Part shown: piece after piece, positions 19,734 through 31,161 of the stretch
Position numbering within the stretch: position 1 is the first letter of the stretch
Layout of the letters: each line of letters opens with the position of its first letter
NCBI RefSeq assembly: GCF_022267555.1
Contig: NZ_CP073586.1
Coordinates: forward strand, 682,001 to 746,000
Direction: 5' to 3'
From: Proteiniphilum propionicum
GTDB lineage: Bacteria; Bacteroidota; Bacteroidia; Bacteroidales; Dysgonomonadaceae
Length of the DNA stretch: 64,000 bases
Program-made: the position numbers and the translations under genes
The notes under the pieces: model-generated
Database searches by the model: none
The model's input: only the letters and a program-made list of their open reading frames with translations
Told to the model about the DNA's origin: nothing

Positions 19734-19741
19734 CAAAGATA
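19734..19741 (-). promoter_or_regulatory. Bacteroidetes -7 box for spt (TATCTTTG)
   Basis: Minus-strand TAnnTTTG match, 75 bp upstream of the spt ATG at 19659, in the gap to the divergent ferritin gene. Confidence 0.5.
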
Positions 19742-19873
19742 ACAATTAATTTAAAATCCAGGAAGTATCAATTTTTTTTTGAATTATCCAAAGCAGTCTG
19801 GATACTTCTTTTTAAACATTTTTGAATGAAAAGCGTTTTAACGACATAGATAATAACAAAAACAATTATAATT

Positions 19874-20395
19874 ATGGTAAGTAAAGAATTAGAATCTGCA
19901 ATCAACAAACAGATAAACGCCGAATTCTGGTCGGCCTACTTATATCTGTCCATGTCCTCTCATTTTGCTAATGCCGGATTGCCCGGTTTTGCCAATTGGT
20001 TTAAAGTACAGTTTCAGGAAGAACAAGATCACGCACTTAAGTTCATGAATTATCTTATAGCCAAAGGAAATAAAGTGGAATTAGCACCTATTGAAAAGGT
20101 AAGCACATCATGGGATTCAGTGCTTAATGCTTTTGAAGATACACTGGAGCACGAAAGAGTTGTTACCTCGCTTATAAACAATATTGTTGCAATAGCCAGG
20201 AAGGAAAATGATTATGCAACCGAAAACATGCTGCAATGGTTCGTAAACGAACAGGTTGAAGAGGAGGAGACTGCCCAGGGCGTGATTGACGCATTGAAAC
20301 TTATTGGCAATAACGGCTTTGGCATTTACACCATGGACAAAGAGCTGGGAAATAGAACATATACTCCCATTGACACAAGCATATCTGCTCAATAA
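19874..20395 (+). CDS. ftnA: Non-haem ferritin
   Basis: A 173-residue ferritin that oxidises and stores iron in a 24-subunit shell. The ferroxidase residues are visible: the E17 region (NAEFWSAYLYL), EEQDHALKF with Glu and His, and the helix EDTLEHERVVTSLINN. The later helix has NEQVEEEETAQGVIDAL. Length is normal. It is divergently placed from spt and followed by a strong terminator. Confidence 0.92.
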   Translation: MVSKELESAINKQINAEFWSAYLYLSMSSHFANAGLPGFANWFKVQFQEEQDHALKFMNYLIAKGNKVELAPIEKVSTSWDSVLNAFEDTLEHERVVTSLINNIVAIARKENDYATENMLQWFVNEQVEEEETAQGVIDALKLIGNNGFGIYTMDKELGNRTYTPIDTSISAQ

Positions 20396-20415
20396 GTCGC
20401 ATCATGAATTAATAT

Positions 20416-20453
20416 AAAAAATCAGGGAATATGTTGAGTCTCCCTGATTTTTT
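20416..20453 (+). terminator. Rho-independent terminator after ferritin
   Basis: AAAAATCAGGGA near 20416-20428 pairs with TCCCTGATTTTT from 20441, giving a stem with a 12-base loop and a T tract. Confidence 0.75.
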
Positions 20454-20616
20454 ATATTATAATTGAGATTATCCAGAAAGCCCTGAATATGATATGTCTA
20501 TTCACAATTAGCAAACAGACATGATGTATTGCTGCTAAGTGGCTACATAAAAACATAAGGAGACTTATGAATTGGAAATAAATAAAAAAATTACTAACTC
20601 GCCAAAAAAACGAATA

Positions 20617-21525
20617 ATGAATGACAAAAAAATTTTAAGTGTTTTATTAACGCTTTTTCTGTTGTTATCCTGTTCTAATTCATCAGTTAGCAATGCAGGC
20701 TCCCTGTTATGGAAAGTGTCCGGCAACGGACTTGAAAACCCATCCTATCTGTTTGGCACACACCACCTTGTCCCTATATCAATTCTGGACAGCATTTACG
20801 GTATCCGCTCCGCTTTTGAAAATACTAAGCAGACCGTTGGAGAACTGGATATGAGTGATATGGCAGGCATGCAGATGCAAATAATGAGCCAGGCGGCAAT
20901 GCCTGAAGGAGTAACTTACAGCTCATTACTTGACCACGAAGAAGAGATGTTGCTTGATAGTATGCTCCGAGACGTTTTGGGAGTTGGGCTGGAAAAGCTG
21001 GGGATGCTTAAACCTGCAGTTCTTACAAATTTAATTTCTATCTCTCTCTTTCAGAGGTTTTATCCTTCTGCTGCTTCTGCACAAAGCCTCGACCAGTATT
21101 TTCAGGATGAAGCAATAAGGCTTTCCCGTCCCGTGATGGGGCTGGAAACAGCTCAAGATCAGATAGACTTGTTGCTAAATATTCAAACATTACAAAGGCA
21201 AGCCGATATGTTGATATGTATGGTGAAGCATCCCGACTTGTTGAAAGAACAGATGGACGATCTTCAGGTAGCATATCATGCCCAGGATATTGATGCACTG
21301 AGAGAACTATATGACAAAGAGATACCTGACGACCCGTGTCCCAACACCGATGCAGAGAAAAATGCATTGAATGGTGATCGCAACCGTAAATGGCTTGAGA
21401 AACTGCCGGCAATCATGAAGGAGAAGTCTTCATTCATTGCTGTGGGATGCTTGCACCTACCAGGAGAGGAGGGCTTAATTGAAGGTCTGAGAAAGTTGGG
21501 ATATACTGTTGAGGCAGTAAGATAG
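20617..21525 (+). CDS. TraB/GumN-family lipoprotein
   Basis: I start at ATG 20617 because it opens MNDKKILSVLLTLFLLLSC, a lipoprotein signal; the longer frame would start at TTG. The 302-residue protein carries the TraB/GumN signatures: SLLWKVSGNGLENPSYLFGTHH near the N-terminus, the central METAQDQ-like GLETAQDQIDLL, and a C-terminal FIAVGCLHLPGEEGLIEGLRKLGYTV. The family resembles Tiki-type metal-dependent proteases, with the GTHH and GCLHLPG histidines as possible ligands, but its bacterial role is unknown. It is probably periplasmic and membrane-anchored. Confidence 0.8.
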   Translation: MNDKKILSVLLTLFLLLSCSNSSVSNAGSLLWKVSGNGLENPSYLFGTHHLVPISILDSIYGIRSAFENTKQTVGELDMSDMAGMQMQIMSQAAMPEGVTYSSLLDHEEEMLLDSMLRDVLGVGLEKLGMLKPAVLTNLISISLFQRFYPSAASAQSLDQYFQDEAIRLSRPVMGLETAQDQIDLLLNIQTLQRQADMLICMVKHPDLLKEQMDDLQVAYHAQDIDALRELYDKEIPDDPCPNTDAEKNALNGDRNRKWLEKLPAIMKEKSSFIAVGCLHLPGEEGLIEGLRKLGYTVEAVR

Positions 21526-21526
21526 C

Positions 21527-21562
21527 AAAAAGCGGGGTGCTTTGATGTAAACCCCGCTTTTT
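21527..21562. terminator. Bidirectional terminator between TraB-like and GH97 genes
   Basis: AAAAAGCGGGGT (21527-21538) pairs with ACCCCGCTTTTT (21551-21562). With A and T runs on opposite sides, it can end transcription from both converging genes. Confidence 0.8.
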
Positions 21563-21568
21563 CACAAT

Positions 21569-23803
<2,235 letters not shown>

Positions 23804-23826
23804 TCATTTGTCTATAAGTTCCTTAT

Positions 23827-26361
23827 TCATAAGTCTTGGTTACAATGGATTCTTTTATATGCTTTTTTAATTAATATGGTTATCTTTTTTCTATGATCGG
23901 GTATTTTCACTCGACACTCATTCGACTCCTCGCTCCACCACCATGCTATAGATGAAACATCGTTCTCCGCTGTGCGGTAAACAGAAGCTTCATCCGTTTT
24001 TTTGGCTGTTTTACCATTCACGGTGACCGAAACAGGCATTTTATCGAGATGATAAGCCAGGATCATGTTCCTTTTGTCCGATTGTTTGAATCCATTATCC
24101 GACGGTACAATTTCCGTACGGTATCCGTCGGACAGCGTAGTACAGGTAAACCGCGTTCTTGAAGCGATGTTATCGAGATACTCGAGGTTCTCTCCCTCAT
24201 CTTCATAGAGTTCGAATTCTGCCGTTTCATCTTCATAGTCGGGAAAAATATGAATAAACAACGGATAGTCTTTCTTTTCGTGGATATATTGCATTACCGG
24301 CATCATCGGGACGATGGAGCCTTTCTTTACAAAAATGGGAATCACATTTAAAGATGCACGATAAGCAATTTGCTGTCCACCCAAATAAACGGTTTTTTTG
24401 TCGTTAAAATCAATCCATTCCCCTTCGGGCAGATAGAGACGCTTTACCCTTTCTCCCTTTTTCAATACCGGCGCTACAAGCAGTTCTTCACCAAACATAA
24501 ACTGATCTTCAACCTTCAGTGCCACTTCGTCGTAGGGATATTCCATAAACAGCCCCCTCATAATAGGCAATCCTGTATCATGCGCCTTCCGGGTATAAGT
24601 GTACAGGTAAGGAAAGAGCTGATATTTCAATTCGATGGCAGCTTTGCTGTTTTTCTCAGCTGTTTCTCCAAACATCCAAGGTTCTACCGCATTATCACCT
24701 TCGTGATGAGCACGGCTCAATGGATTAAAAATGCCAAACTGCATCCACCGGGTGTAGAGTTCTGCCGTTGCCGGGTAATCGGTAATATCACCGCAATAGC
24801 CAGAAATATCTGTTGTCCAGAACGGAATACCTCCCAATCCGGCAGAGATACCGATCGCCACCTGGTTCCGTAGTTGCCCCCACCCTTCGAGGAGATCATT
24901 GCCATTGCCGCTATCGCCACTCCAGCCAAAGGTATAGCGCTGGAGTCCGGCATAAGCTGCACGCGTCATCTGGAACACCCGTTTGCCCGGGTTCCTCTTT
25001 TCAAACTGCTCTTTTACTACCTTGTCCCAGGTCAGTCCGTACACATTGTGAATCTCACCGTGCATACCGATATGGTGCCGCATATGAAGTCGATCAATGT
25101 CCTCCTCATTGCTCCATGCCGGTTCGCCCATATCTGTCCAGAATCCGGCAGCTCCATCATTTAATGGTTTCTGCTGGTACTCACCCCACCAGTCGGTCAC
25201 CTCCGGAATGGTAAAATCCACCACCCCACAGTTACCTCCCCATGGCCAGGGCATATCATACGCTTTCCCTGTTCGGGAATCCTTTACGAAATAACCGAGA
25301 CTGTCGGCTTCTGCCCACTGTTTCTTATTTGCTTGAGAGATCACCGGATCCTGTGAAAGAATCACTTTAAAACCTTGCTCATTTAAAGTAGAGAGCATTT
25401 GCTTCGGATTGTTGTAATTTTCCTCTCTCCATTCAAAATTCTGCAAATATTGTGTCCAACCGATATCCTGATAGATTATATCGCATGGAATTTGACGCTT
25501 ACGGAATTCGGCAGCCACCTCCAGTGCCTGCGCTTCTTTCGTGTAAAGACCACGACTTTGCGAGAAGCCAAACGCCCACTTAGGCGGCATAATAGGTTTC
25601 CCTGTCAGGGAGATATACTGACTCAGGATATCCTTATAATCTTTCCCGAAAATAAAGTAATAGACAAATGCTCCGTCTGGTGCCTCAAACGAATAATATT
25701 CATTGGACTCTGTACCAAATTTGAATTCTGTTTTATAAGTATTATCAAGGAAAATCCCATATTGGTAACTACTCATAAAGAAGGGTATACTTTTATATAG
25801 CGGATCCTCGTTTACACTGTAGCAGGGGCGGTCGCTGTTCCACATCTTGTATTCCCGTCCGCGTCGATTGAGAGGCCCGGCCTTTTCTCCCAAGCCGAAA
25901 AACTGTTCGTCGTCTCGCAATACCTTGTAAGCTTTCTTCGCCGTGGAGTCAGACACGTGACCGATCTCCTTATAATCACTGAACAACAGTTTTTGCCATT
26001 TATCAAAAATCTGTAGTTGCATCGGGCTCTTGTTCATCCTGATACGGAGCCTGGAAGTGTATATCTCGTAGGATGATGGTTCGTCGTTCACCGTTATCTT
26101 CCCCATATTTTCGAGGTCCTCATTGATTACTGCAAACGATTTATTTTTGCAAACAAATGTGCCATGGGGATCGAACCATATTTTCACGACAGAGCTGCTG
26201 AGAAAATCCAGTGATAGCCTCGATCCATCATCCGCATTAAACACAACCCTATTTCCCTCTTTTGTATATGAGGTGACCTCCTTCACTCTACCACCTTGTT
26301 GTGCATAGATGACAAAAGGAGTAAAGAGAATCAGCAGTAATATAAATTGTAGATACTTCAT
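23827..26361 (-). CDS. GH31 alpha-glucosidase
   Basis: The ATG at 26361 starts MKYLQFILLLILF, a signal peptide ending YAQQ; the frame just upstream begins with TTG. In this 844-residue enzyme the nucleophile is the Asp of WTDMGEP (residue about 410) and the acid/base is the Asp of GWSGDSGNG (about 483). QYGIFLDNTYKTEF and IPCDIIYQDIGWTQ are family hallmarks. The WTDMGE form favours an alpha-glucosidase over an alpha-xylosidase. In the corresponding B. thetaiotaomicron dextran locus a GH31 acts on isomalto-oligosaccharides, so alpha-1,6 activity is likely. It is 22 bp after the GH66 stop. Confidence 0.88.
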   Translation of the reverse strand: MKYLQFILLLILFTPFVIYAQQGGRVKEVTSYTKEGNRVVFNADDGSRLSLDFLSSSVVKIWFDPHGTFVCKNKSFAVINEDLENMGKITVNDEPSSYEIYTSRLRIRMNKSPMQLQIFDKWQKLLFSDYKEIGHVSDSTAKKAYKVLRDDEQFFGLGEKAGPLNRRGREYKMWNSDRPCYSVNEDPLYKSIPFFMSSYQYGIFLDNTYKTEFKFGTESNEYYSFEAPDGAFVYYFIFGKDYKDILSQYISLTGKPIMPPKWAFGFSQSRGLYTKEAQALEVAAEFRKRQIPCDIIYQDIGWTQYLQNFEWREENYNNPKQMLSTLNEQGFKVILSQDPVISQANKKQWAEADSLGYFVKDSRTGKAYDMPWPWGGNCGVVDFTIPEVTDWWGEYQQKPLNDGAAGFWTDMGEPAWSNEEDIDRLHMRHHIGMHGEIHNVYGLTWDKVVKEQFEKRNPGKRVFQMTRAAYAGLQRYTFGWSGDSGNGNDLLEGWGQLRNQVAIGISAGLGGIPFWTTDISGYCGDITDYPATAELYTRWMQFGIFNPLSRAHHEGDNAVEPWMFGETAEKNSKAAIELKYQLFPYLYTYTRKAHDTGLPIMRGLFMEYPYDEVALKVEDQFMFGEELLVAPVLKKGERVKRLYLPEGEWIDFNDKKTVYLGGQQIAYRASLNVIPIFVKKGSIVPMMPVMQYIHEKKDYPLFIHIFPDYEDETAEFELYEDEGENLEYLDNIASRTRFTCTTLSDGYRTEIVPSDNGFKQSDKRNMILAYHLDKMPVSVTVNGKTAKKTDEASVYRTAENDVSSIAWWWSEESNECRVKIPDHRKKITILIKKAYKRIHCNQDL

Positions 26362-26382
26362 CAAATTTCTTTTACATGATAG

Positions 26383-28137
26383 TTAATACTCGATGACAAT
26401 CATGTCCCAATATTTCAACGACGGAAGTGTCAATCTGACTTCATTCTCTGCCTGTGTGAAGTCGAGCGTTCTGGCTGCCCCACCGTTTATATCCGGCGAA
26501 GCAAACCAGACATTTTTCACTTCACTGTTCACTGTAACTTTTATTCCCGCGCCGATGATCATCGCTGGTTCTTTCTGGATTCCATTGGTATCTCTCCATT
26601 CCATGGAATTTACATCAGAGAAATTAAGAAAATGAATCACTTCCTTGTCTGTAAATCTTTTGCCGGTAACGGCTACAGTCCCCTGTGATGAAGGCCAGCT
26701 TTCGAACCTGGCCCGATTGTCGACCGACTGCACACTAAACGAAGCAAACGCTCCTCCGTCACGTAAAAGATTCTGATAAGCCACAAGGAAATCGTAGTAA
26801 CAAACCAAAGCCTCCTTCAACTCTCTCTTTATCTGCAGGTTAGAATTTGGAAAATATTCGTTTGCCAGGTAGTGTTCACCCAGTTCAAGGTGAGCCCCTC
26901 CGAACGAGAATATCACCGCATTGGTCAACAATACACCCGGTGCATTCACATAACCAGAACTGTTGGATTTTGCATAGTTAACATAAGCAGCAAGCACGGT
27001 CTGTTTCTTGTTATCAGCATAAGCATTGTTGTCATGAATCACTTCTGCCAGCTCTTCGTAAGTTTTGCTTTCATCCCACACTTCGGTATAGAGAAAGTCT
27101 ACTTGAGATTTGGCAATATACTTTTGTCCGTATTGGCCAACCGCGTTCATCACCAACCGCTTGCCAGATTCGTACTGCTTCATGGCAGCAACAAAGGGAG
27201 CATAGGTTTCATCCAGCTTCACCACATTGCCCTCATAATCGTATACCATTCCCCGGTTACCTAACTGATCAATATGATAACCGTCGAAATCGAATACCCG
27301 GTATACATCGTTATGACGTGCTATGAGATAGTTCTGCCACGCATTGTTTGCCGGATTTGTGAGGTAAATGCTACTGCGAAAGGGGGAATCAAGATGGTGA
27401 CTGTCTTTGACTGAGCGGTTGGAATCCTTGAAAATATACCACTCTTCCTTTACACCATCAGCCGCCGCATTGCTCAATGCGCCAAATGCGAGATTATAAA
27501 ACATCGCTTTCATTCCTCTCCCATGTATGGCATCAATATAACTTTTCACTGTAGAGAGATAGTTGGTACGACCAATGAGATCGGGCCACTGGGACAGCGG
27601 ATTATCTACGGTTCCTGCCAGCGGGCGGTGGTGGTCGTGCATCCAGTCATAAAATTGAACCCCGTTGATGTGGTAACGGTTTAAAATCTCAATATTTCTC
27701 CCAACCTGCATCTTCGACAGATCACCATATGAAGAGAGAAAGCCGTAACGAGGAAACTTTGTCCAGTCGGAAGAAACATCCACAGCAATGGTGTGATAAA
27801 TCTTTTCTCCTTTTTCATCAGTTTCGTAAATATCCACCATATACCCTTTGAAATCTTCTGCTGGTGTAATCCATGACCAGCTCGTCCCCTGCAGCTCCTC
27901 CTCCTTTATTACTTTTCCCAGGTGCGAATAACGCACTTTTGGGTTGCCGGAAGGTTTTTCTTTCAGGGTAATACGAACAGTCTCCCCTGGTTTATATACC
28001 GACTTATCGGTAGTAATGCCAACCGCCAGATAGGCATCGCCATAAGTTACCGGATTGTTTTTTGTATCATAATCATCTTTGCATGAAACCAATGTCAGCA
28101 AACAGATAAAAAACAGGAAGGTGATTTTTTTAATCAT
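26383..28137 (-). CDS. GH66 endo-dextranase lipoprotein
   Basis: A 584-residue lipoprotein (signal ending LTLVSC). The GH66 fold is clear from KFPRYGFLSSY, NRYHINGVQFYDWMHDHHRPL and AMFYNLAFGA. The likely nucleophile is D290 in FDGYHIDQLG and the acid/base E352 in FLYTEVWDE, about 60 residues apart as in streptococcal dextranase. It should cut internal alpha-1,6 bonds of dextran at the cell surface; no glucanotransferase-specific insert is obvious. Placed between the binding lipoprotein and GH31, it defines the substrate of the PUL. A stem-loop lies just upstream of its start. Confidence 0.92.
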   Translation of the reverse strand: MIKKITFLFFICLLTLVSCKDDYDTKNNPVTYGDAYLAVGITTDKSVYKPGETVRITLKEKPSGNPKVRYSHLGKVIKEEELQGTSWSWITPAEDFKGYMVDIYETDEKGEKIYHTIAVDVSSDWTKFPRYGFLSSYGDLSKMQVGRNIEILNRYHINGVQFYDWMHDHHRPLAGTVDNPLSQWPDLIGRTNYLSTVKSYIDAIHGRGMKAMFYNLAFGALSNAAADGVKEEWYIFKDSNRSVKDSHHLDSPFRSSIYLTNPANNAWQNYLIARHNDVYRVFDFDGYHIDQLGNRGMVYDYEGNVVKLDETYAPFVAAMKQYESGKRLVMNAVGQYGQKYIAKSQVDFLYTEVWDESKTYEELAEVIHDNNAYADNKKQTVLAAYVNYAKSNSSGYVNAPGVLLTNAVIFSFGGAHLELGEHYLANEYFPNSNLQIKRELKEALVCYYDFLVAYQNLLRDGGAFASFSVQSVDNRARFESWPSSQGTVAVTGKRFTDKEVIHFLNFSDVNSMEWRDTNGIQKEPAMIIGAGIKVTVNSEVKNVWFASPDINGGAARTLDFTQAENEVRLTLPSLKYWDMIVIEY

Positions 28138-28146
28138 AATTTGAAT

Positions 28147-28191
28147 CAGGGATCTGCCACACCTTTCATCCGATGTGGCAGATCATCCCTG
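28147..28191 (-). promoter_or_regulatory. Intercistronic stem-loop between SusE-like and GH66 genes
   Basis: GATCTGCCACA (28151-28161) pairs with TGTGGCAGATC (28174-28184), and the stem extends through CAGG/CCTG with a 2-base bulge. It fills almost the whole 59-bp gap inside the operon. It may be a partial terminator or a processing and stability element separating surface proteins from enzymes. Confidence 0.5.
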
Positions 28192-28196
28192 TTTGT

Positions 28197-29639
28197 TTAT
28201 TGTTTTTGAATGGTGATGGTTTCTTTTAACTGATCGAGTTCGATTTTATAAGTGCCGGATTCCGAAATCCTCCACTTGTAGTCCACGCCAGCCCCGGGAT
28301 AATTAAACAACATCTGTTCTGTCTGCCCCGTAGGTGATTTATCTGCTTCGCTCGCAATAAACCAGGCACCATTCCAATCGGATTGCTTGTCGCACGTAAA
28401 CTTCAGCTCTCCACCCTTAAGTGATCCGCTCCATGTGAACTTGTAGGGATCGGCTGTGGCCGTCATAGGGGTAGCATTGCCAATATCCCATCCATTGGGT
28501 GAAGCATCGCCTACGAGGTAAACCATTTCAAATGGCACAAATGGAACGATATCTATCTTCATGTCCCGTGTATCCAGTTTGATTTTATATACGCCGCCAG
28601 TAATGTTCCATTTATAATCAGGATCACCCGCCCATTTGTCCACATCGAGGCCTATGCCTTCTGCTGTCTTATCAACAGTGGGACGGAAAAAGGGTGCGTC
28701 CCAGTTTCCTGCTGCAGTTCCTATTTTAAATTCACCCCCGGCTGAAAGGTCATCATTGTAATGGAAGATAAACGGATCCACAGGATTCACGGCCATCGGC
28801 TGAAAACTCCATCCGGTGGGATTGCCTACAAACCACAATTCGCTATATTCCGGTCCTTCACCTCTTACAATACTGATTGTCATCGTAATCAAATTCACTT
28901 TTACCGTATAGGTTCCTCCTTCAGTTATTTCGAACTGTTCGTCGTAGGGATCATCAAAACTTTCGCGCAGATAGAGTTTCGTATCGCTCTCTCCCTTGTT
29001 ATAAGAGGGAGCAAACTCTCCCAGCGTGGTGATAAATTTAACATTGCCAGGCGAAAGCGATCCGGTCCAGGTAAACCCTTTGGGAACATTGCTGATGGGG
29101 CGCATTTCTGTGGCTTCGCCGGCATTCCATCCGTTGGGTGTAGCATCACCCAGCATGTACAGTGTCTTGGTAATCGGTTTGTGTGTTTTGACCGAGAGGC
29201 GTTGCAGGTTCGAAATCTCCGGTTCGATACCCTCTGCAGCGATAGTAGCAATAACACGAGCCTCCAGCACTACCTCCTTATTGACCTCAACACCAAAATT
29301 ATTTAGCAATATCTCATTCAGCTCTTCGTTCTTGTAAATTTTTTCGTATACACCCCTTCCCAAATCAATCGATACACCTCCGACAAAGTTATTACCCTGC
29401 AAATCCATCTGAAAGGTATAGCTAATTCCGGCATTGGTACCCTGGTTGGAACCGGTTGTCCATGACAATTTCAGGGCTTCCGAAGTCGGATTTGCAGCAT
29501 CCAGCTCGATTTCAGCCGATGAAGCAGTTATTTCAAGGGGACTGCTTCCCTTGTCCAGTTCCATGTAATTATCGTCGGCACACCCTACAAACAGTGTGAC
29601 CCACAACGACAGTAAAAATAGTAATCTGTATATCTTCAT
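28197..29639 (-). CDS. SusE/SusF-like surface glycan-binding lipoprotein
   Basis: A 480-residue lipoprotein (signal ending TLFVGC) with an N-terminal SusE-type immunoglobulin-like domain (residues about 35-150: ASSAEIELDAANPTSEALKL). Three tandem SusE/F carbohydrate-binding modules follow, each starting with a GDATPNGWN-, VGNPTGWSF- or GDASPNGWD-like motif (near 162, 268 and 378) and containing a KFTC- or FKIG-type strand. The repeats are 100-110 residues long. It should sit on the cell surface and hold alpha-glucan for the SusCD pair. Order and strand match the SusE position of starch- and dextran-type loci. Confidence 0.85.
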   Translation of the reverse strand: MKIYRLLFLLSLWVTLFVGCADDNYMELDKGSSPLEITASSAEIELDAANPTSEALKLSWTTGSNQGTNAGISYTFQMDLQGNNFVGGVSIDLGRGVYEKIYKNEELNEILLNNFGVEVNKEVVLEARVIATIAAEGIEPEISNLQRLSVKTHKPITKTLYMLGDATPNGWNAGEATEMRPISNVPKGFTWTGSLSPGNVKFITTLGEFAPSYNKGESDTKLYLRESFDDPYDEQFEITEGGTYTVKVNLITMTISIVRGEGPEYSELWFVGNPTGWSFQPMAVNPVDPFIFHYNDDLSAGGEFKIGTAAGNWDAPFFRPTVDKTAEGIGLDVDKWAGDPDYKWNITGGVYKIKLDTRDMKIDIVPFVPFEMVYLVGDASPNGWDIGNATPMTATADPYKFTWSGSLKGGELKFTCDKQSDWNGAWFIASEADKSPTGQTEQMLFNYPGAGVDYKWRISESGTYKIELDQLKETITIQKQ

Positions 29640-29659
29640 AACAGTCTCTCTTTTTGATA

Positions 29660-31150
29660 TTAATATCCTTGATTTTGTGTGAGATTAGGATTGGCATCCC
29701 TCTCCTTTTGCGGGATAGGAAACAACAGGTGTTTCTGCGTCGCGTTGATTTTACCGATGGAGTGCAGGAAATCCAAGGCATATTGTCCGTTATCCCACCT
29801 GATGATATCGAACCAGCGATGTCCTTCGAAGGCCAGTTCAATGCGACGTTCATTTCTGATTTTCTCTCTCATCTGTTCGGTTGTGAGATTCTCCACATCT
29901 CCCCGATTTGTCAGGCCTGCTCTTTTACGCACCTGGTATAATGGTTCTTCTGCTTCTGTTGTTCTTCCCAGCTCATTCAGCGCTTCAGCTTTCATCAACA
30001 ACACATCTGCAAAACGCAATACCACGATGTTCGCTGAGTTGGTATTATAATCTGGAGAAACGGACAGTGGCACAAGGAACTTCCGAACATTGTAACCCGT
30101 GTTCGACATATTTGCTTTGTATGATTTGCCGTCGAAATCAGGGCCTCCCTCATACAAGACAGTTTTGTCTTTACGCAAGTCCCCATTCTCATATTGGTCC
30201 ACGAACTCCTGTGTCGGTTGGTTCCAGCCATAAGCACCGCCAACCCATCCTGTATTACGCGGACCCATGTAGGTACTTAGCCAGTTGGCCTGGTTTTCAT
30301 CACTCCAGAAACCAGCCTTGGTCAGTCCGTAATATTGCACTTCAAACAGAGACTCTGCTGTGTTCTTATGCCGTTCCTCACCCCCGAAGCTATCGCTGTA
30401 ATCGGAATTCAGGGTATAACCGAGGCTCTCTACCAGCTCACTCATCTGTAGTGATTCTGCATACATTCCCAATGTCAGATAAACCTTTGCCAGCATGCCG
30501 GCAGCCGCACCCTTGGAAGCACGGCCGATGTCGCTTCCCGAATATGCTTCCCTGACCGGCAACAATTCAATTGCATCCTTCAAGTCAGGAATTATCACCT
30601 CGTTGTAGATGGTCATTTTGTCGGTACGCTCGGGCAGCAGGTTGTCTCCAGGCTTCGGTGTAGAGACCGTCATCGGGACATCTCCGAAAAGCTGCACCAG
30701 AATGAAATAATAGTTGGCACGAAGAAACTTCGCTTCTCCGATAGAACGGTTTTTCAACGATTCGTCGATATCCATCTTCGGCACATTTTCCAATACCGTA
30801 TTGCAGTATAGTATCCCGGGATTGGGACCTCGCCATATGTCCAGTGCAGCTGCATTGTCGGCTGTAGCTACAAAATTTGCCAAGGTAACAGTCTCTATCC
30901 CGTCGGTGCCTCCACCAGCACCCACTTCGCTGTTTCCTGCAATGATATCGAGCGTCCAGATTCTCATGTTGTATAATTTGGGACGCTGTAGCGGCTGATA
31001 AGCCCCATTTACCAGGGCAATAGCCGACGCTTCGTCCGTGAGTGCCTCGGCACTTGGGTCTTCATACGGAACTTTATCCAAAAAATCGGAGCAGGATCCA
31101 AAGAGTGTCAATACCGATAAAAGTCCAATTATATATGCTATTTTTCTCAT
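29660..31150 (-). CDS. SusD/RagB-family glycan-binding lipoprotein
   Basis: A 496-residue lipoprotein (signal ending TLFGSC, then SDFLDKVPYEDPS). TPR-like helices carry ALVNGAYQPLQ and FLRANYYFILVQLFGDVPM, and the C-terminus has the SusD motif RNERRIELAFEGHRWFDIIRW. It forms the lid on the SusC transporter and binds the incoming glycan. It starts 11 bp after the SusC stop, the usual pairing. Confidence 0.93.
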   Translation of the reverse strand: MRKIAYIIGLLSVLTLFGSCSDFLDKVPYEDPSAEALTDEASAIALVNGAYQPLQRPKLYNMRIWTLDIIAGNSEVGAGGGTDGIETVTLANFVATADNAAALDIWRGPNPGILYCNTVLENVPKMDIDESLKNRSIGEAKFLRANYYFILVQLFGDVPMTVSTPKPGDNLLPERTDKMTIYNEVIIPDLKDAIELLPVREAYSGSDIGRASKGAAAGMLAKVYLTLGMYAESLQMSELVESLGYTLNSDYSDSFGGEERHKNTAESLFEVQYYGLTKAGFWSDENQANWLSTYMGPRNTGWVGGAYGWNQPTQEFVDQYENGDLRKDKTVLYEGGPDFDGKSYKANMSNTGYNVRKFLVPLSVSPDYNTNSANIVVLRFADVLLMKAEALNELGRTTEAEEPLYQVRKRAGLTNRGDVENLTTEQMREKIRNERRIELAFEGHRWFDIIRWDNGQYALDFLHSIGKINATQKHLLFPIPQKERDANPNLTQNQGY

Positions 31151-31161
31151 ATTGTCATCGA

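Noticed and set aside
29908-30555. 215-codon plus-strand frame inside susD
   Set aside because: Antisense shadow with no recognisable features.
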